Source: Oceanobacter sp045430275
Lineage (GTDB): Bacteria > Pseudomonadota > Gammaproteobacteria > Pseudomonadales > Oceanobacteraceae
Direction of reading: 5' to 3'
Assembly (NCBI GenBank): GCA_045430275.1
Contig: JAILXU010000004.1
Span: 124,001-188,000 of the forward strand
Length of the DNA: 64,000 bases
Shown in pieces: positions 61,685-64,000 of this stretch. Position numbers and translations under genes: made by a program. The notes under the pieces are model-generated. The model was not told where the DNA came from. It searched no databases and saw only the letters and a program-made list of their open reading frames with translations. Within the stretch, counting starts at the first letter, position 1. Every line of letters starts with the position of its first letter.

Positions 61685-62811
61685 AACGCGTCCAGCCACC
61701 CCGATAGCAAGTGTGCTCTGGCCTGCCAGGTGTGCTCCCTGACCAGGGCCTGACGGTCTGGACTGGAGGGTGCGTTGGCCGATGCCAGGATAGCATTGAC
61801 CCAGTCATCAGCGGTGGTGGCTATCGCAACATGATCTTTATACGGCATCAAGGCTGGGAACGGTGTACTGACAACCGGGCGGCCCGTGGCCAGATATTCG
61901 CGCAGTTTGAGCGGGTTGCAGGATCGAATCTGGGCGTTGTCGAGGAACGGTAGCATGGCAATGTGCCAGTGTTGGCTGTAGCCGGGCAGTGCCGAGTGAG
62001 GGCGAGGCCCCAGATGCATCACATTGGGCAGAGCCAGAACCCGGCTGACGTCCGTTTCAATGTTGCCAATCAACAGGAAGCGGACATCGCTCAACCGTGA
62101 AATGACCGCCACCAGCAAGTCAATGTCCAGCCAATTCGACAGGCTGCCATAAAATCCGACGGTAATCTTGCCATCATCGGGAAAATCATCCGCCCGTGCT
62201 ACTGGTGTCGCAAAACGGTGGTAATCGACGCCGTGAGGGAGCAATCGGGTTGTGTTCTCCGGGAATTTTTGCACCAGCTTGTCGCTGGCTGCAACGATCA
62301 GGTCGGCCTTGTCCATTAGCTCTTGTTCCCGGCTTGCCACAGTGTCGTGATCGACACCTGCCAAAGCACTGAAATCATCGCCACAGTAATACACCAGCGA
62401 TGTGTCACCCAGGTGTCCGGCCATATCGACGGCGGTAGGTAATGATGTCCATAAAATAGGATTTTCAATCCCAAGGCGTTGCAGCGTGGGATGGATCTGG
62501 CGCTTCAAGAGTACTCGGGCCAGCTTGCGTTCCAGTTGGCACCGGGGGGCTGGCAGTGTTTTGGGGTGAATAACCGTCAGGTTGGGTTCATTCTCGGTAG
62601 TGGTTGCCATTGCTGGTGCTGTCCGGGTATTCCGCGCGGTCAATTTTTGCCAGATACGGCGAGCATCCCGAAAACTGATGTTGGGGCGGCGAAGCCCTAT
62701 GGAGTTGATCCACACAACCTGACGCTCCTCTTTCAGGTGTCGAATCAGGTGTTGGGTGCTGGATGGCAGACCACCCCAGTCTTCACCAAATACGATCAGG
62801 CTGCGTTTCAT
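61681..62811 (-). CDS. Glycosyltransferase (GT-B fold)
   Basis: A 376-residue glycosyltransferase with N-terminal FGEDWGGLPSSTQHLIRHL and the C-terminal GT1/GT4-like site NPLKLREYLATGRPVVSTPFPAL. The middle holds TVGFYGSLSNWLDIDLL. It resembles teichuronic-acid or exopolysaccharide transferases of the TuaH type. It overlaps the acyltransferase upstream and the Wzz-type gene downstream by 4 bp each. Confidence 0.9.
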   Translation of the reverse strand: MKRSLIVFGEDWGGLPSSTQHLIRHLKEERQVVWINSIGLRRPNISFRDARRIWQKLTARNTRTAPAMATTTENEPNLTVIHPKTLPAPRCQLERKLARVLLKRQIHPTLQRLGIENPILWTSLPTAVDMAGHLGDTSLVYYCGDDFSALAGVDHDTVASREQELMDKADLIVAASDKLVQKFPENTTRLLPHGVDYHRFATPVARADDFPDDGKITVGFYGSLSNWLDIDLLVAVISRLSDVRFLLIGNIETDVSRVLALPNVMHLGPRPHSALPGYSQHWHIAMLPFLDNAQIRSCNPLKLREYLATGRPVVSTPFPALMPYKDHVAIATTADDWVNAILASANAPSSPDRQALVREHTWQARAHLLSGWLDAL

Positions 62812-63563
62812 TCAGTGATGTCCCTGGTGTCTGTCATAAGGCGATCTTCTGGTTGTAGTGAACGAATAACCCGAGCAGGGGAACCACCGGCCAGAACCAT
62901 GGGCGGCAGGTCTTTGGTGACAACGCTGTCGGCGGCCACAATAGTACCTTGCCCTATGGTCACACCGGCCATGACGGATACCCCGGTGGCCAGCCAGACA
63001 TCGTTTTCCAGAATGATATCGCCAACTTGATCATCGTGTTCTGGCAGACCTTTGGCTCGCTCTTCCGGGTCGAGAGGGTGGCCCGGGTAGCCAGCCAGAA
63101 GTGTTCTTCCTGCAATTCGCGTGTTATCTCCGATTTTAACCAGGTTGCCGACCGCAATGGTGGTCATCCAACCGACATCGGTATTGCTGCCAATTTCCAG
63201 ACGGGGTGGTGTTGCAGCGCAAGTGCGGCCTGAAAAAGTTGTTTGCCCTGAAATGCGTGCATTTTTCTCAATGTATATTTCAACCGGGCCCGAAATATAC
63301 GGCAAGCCACCATAAAGCAACATGTTTTTACCGTATTGGGTGACCCTTCCTTTGAATAGCGGTGTCCACCAGAAAATACGCAATAGCGTTGAGAGCAAAT
63401 CCCGGATCAGACAATACAATTGATACAAGGGAGTGAAAATGAACTTTGGCGCAGGCATTTCGAAGGACAATACCATTCTGGCAGTGGTCAGAATGCATCG
63501 GGCAACGGAACTGTCTCCCTGTTTTACCCATTGCTTAAAGCCAGACATAGAAAATACGGACAT
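62808..63563 (-). CDS. Left-handed beta-helix acyltransferase
   Basis: A 251-residue hexapeptide-repeat protein, probably an O-acetyltransferase that decorates the polysaccharide. The hexapeptide coils run from about 100 to 225 (IGSNTDVGWMTTIAVGNLVKI, then IILENDVWLATGVSVMAGVTIGQG and GSVVTKDLPPMVLAGGSPARVI-like AADSVVTKDLPP). The N-terminal 95 residues are hydrophobic and may be membrane-associated. AAGGAG precedes the ATG at 63563. It overlaps the next gene by 4 bp. Confidence 0.92.
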   Translation of the reverse strand: MSVFSMSGFKQWVKQGDSSVARCILTTARMVLSFEMPAPKFIFTPLYQLYCLIRDLLSTLLRIFWWTPLFKGRVTQYGKNMLLYGGLPYISGPVEIYIEKNARISGQTTFSGRTCAATPPRLEIGSNTDVGWMTTIAVGNLVKIGDNTRIAGRTLLAGYPGHPLDPEERAKGLPEHDDQVGDIILENDVWLATGVSVMAGVTIGQGTIVAADSVVTKDLPPMVLAGGSPARVIRSLQPEDRLMTDTRDITE

Positions 63564-63753
63564 GTAACACTCCTTGAAAAAGCAATCTGACGTATCGGCT
63601 CCAGTTTGGTTGATCCATTACGGGAGTGCAACGGTCGTGCTCCAGACAATGATGGCAAATCTGACGCCCCCGATACATTCGATGAGAAAATATCTGCTTA
63701 CGATAACGGTGTCGTGTGTGGAATTGTTTCAAATTGAATCCATAGCGTGACAT
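63535..63753 (-). CDS. Small hypothetical protein, Cys/His-rich
   Basis: A 72-residue frame between the polymerase-like gene and the acyltransferase. It starts at 63753, three bases after the previous stop, with GGAAG seven bases upstream, and overlaps the acyltransferase start by 29 bp. It is basic and contains the cluster GRQICHHCLEHDRC, which could bind a metal. I do not recognise a family. It may be a real small protein or a fortuitous frame in the junction. Confidence 0.4.
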   Translation of the reverse strand: MSRYGFNLKQFHTRHRYRKQIFSHRMYRGRQICHHCLEHDRCTPVMDQPNWSRYVRLLFQGVLHVRIFYVWL

Positions 63754-63756
63754 CGG

Positions 63757-64000
63757 TCATCTTCCTTTGGATGACGGTGGTATCGGCGGTAAATTCTTGT
63801 CAGCCCAGTTGGCTACAGCGATGACCTGAGCCGTCAGAATATAGATGGGCCAGGTAAAACCCTGTGTCAAAAACGTACCGGAAACGATGGTCCCCATCAG
63901 TCCAGCGAAAACGGCCATGGCAGTCGAGTGGACGGCTGAAGGCACCGGGATGGGGCTGGCTTCAATGCGATTCAGGGTTCTCAAGGCCGTTAACATCAGT
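63757..64000 (-). CDS. O-antigen polymerase/ligase-like protein, C-terminal part
   Basis: The last 80 codons of an integral membrane protein that runs off the right edge. Two hydrophobic segments (around TAMAVFAGLMGTIVSGTFLT and WPIYILTAQVIAVANWA) precede a short cytoplasmic tail. In the position of the first gene of the visible cluster, a Wzy-type polymerase or WaaL-type ligase is the best guess. The identity rests on membrane character and context, not on motifs. Confidence 0.6.
   Translation of the reverse strand, partial: LMLTALRTLNRIEASPIPVPSAVHSTAMAVFAGLMGTIVSGTFLTQGFTWPIYILTAQVIAVANWADKNLPPIPPSSKGR

Noticed and set aside
1..64000. CRISPR arrays, insertion sequences, prophage genes
   Set aside because: No regularly spaced repeats, no transposase or integrase, and no phage structural genes were recognised in either strand.

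Overview
This 64 kb window is a dense, nearly continuous stretch of chromosome from a Gammaproteobacterium. Gene content and order point to the Pseudomonadales/Oceanospirillales side of the class: prfB-lysS, a methyltransferase-rnhA-dnaQ cluster, a Pseudomonas-type cysI followed by DUF934, an OprC-type copper receptor, alaA, pdxB, and a FIST-protein/hybrid-kinase pair that resembles NosP-NahK. A marine or aquatic lifestyle is plausible (NhaB, exopolysaccharide genes), but I cannot name the genus. I see no insertion sequence, prophage, CRISPR array or rRNA. The one RNA gene is tRNA-Ser(GGA).

Layout. 1-6.4 kb: gloA (cut by the window edge), nth, an AhpD-like gene divergent from a TetR regulator, an unknown gene behind a perfect FNR-type box, a YdeP-type molybdopterin oxidoreductase, a SnoaL-like protein and bfd. 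6.5-9.8 kb: prfB with its programmed +1 frameshift, lysS, and an orphan antitoxin between two near-identical terminators. 9.8-16.1 kb: a HugZ-like protein, pdxB, alaA, msrB, a YkgJ protein, a NIF3/YqfO-like protein, two Nudix hydrolases and a DUF1289 protein. 16.1-22.2 kb: a diguanylate cyclase, a permease with a cysteine-pair tail flanked by an 18-bp direct repeat, yaeQ, an orphan HipB-like regulator, about 700 bp without a convincing gene, and a DUF2726 protein.

22.3-28.6 kb: the OprC-like copper receptor, a DUF1285 protein, mltD and the methyltransferase-rnhA-dnaQ cluster. 28.6-36 kb: nhaB, a stand-alone homologue of the ChpA N-terminus, a small membrane protein, an SCP2 protein, sohB and a CPA2 antiporter. 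36-44.3 kb, minus strand: cysI-DUF934 and a metH-MATE-phosphodiesterase run. 44.4-50.5 kb: nfuA, a class III adenylate cyclase, a nitroreductase, tRNA-Ser, an isolated capsule-type gene and gltX. 50.7-54.5 kb: the nosP-nahK-like pair.

54.6-64 kb, minus strand, is one exopolysaccharide gene cluster that runs off the right edge. In transcription order it holds a probable O-antigen polymerase or ligase end, a small ORF, a hexapeptide acyltransferase, a glycosyltransferase, a Wzz-type chain-length protein, a DUF4091 lipoprotein, a GT4 glycosyltransferase and a GT2-phosphoglycosyltransferase fusion. Most junctions overlap by 4 bp or nearly abut, so the genes are probably translated as a coupled unit. 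The adjacent NO-sensing pair, the diguanylate cyclase and the adenylate cyclase are second-messenger or biofilm-type regulators, and a link from them to this polysaccharide is my inference.
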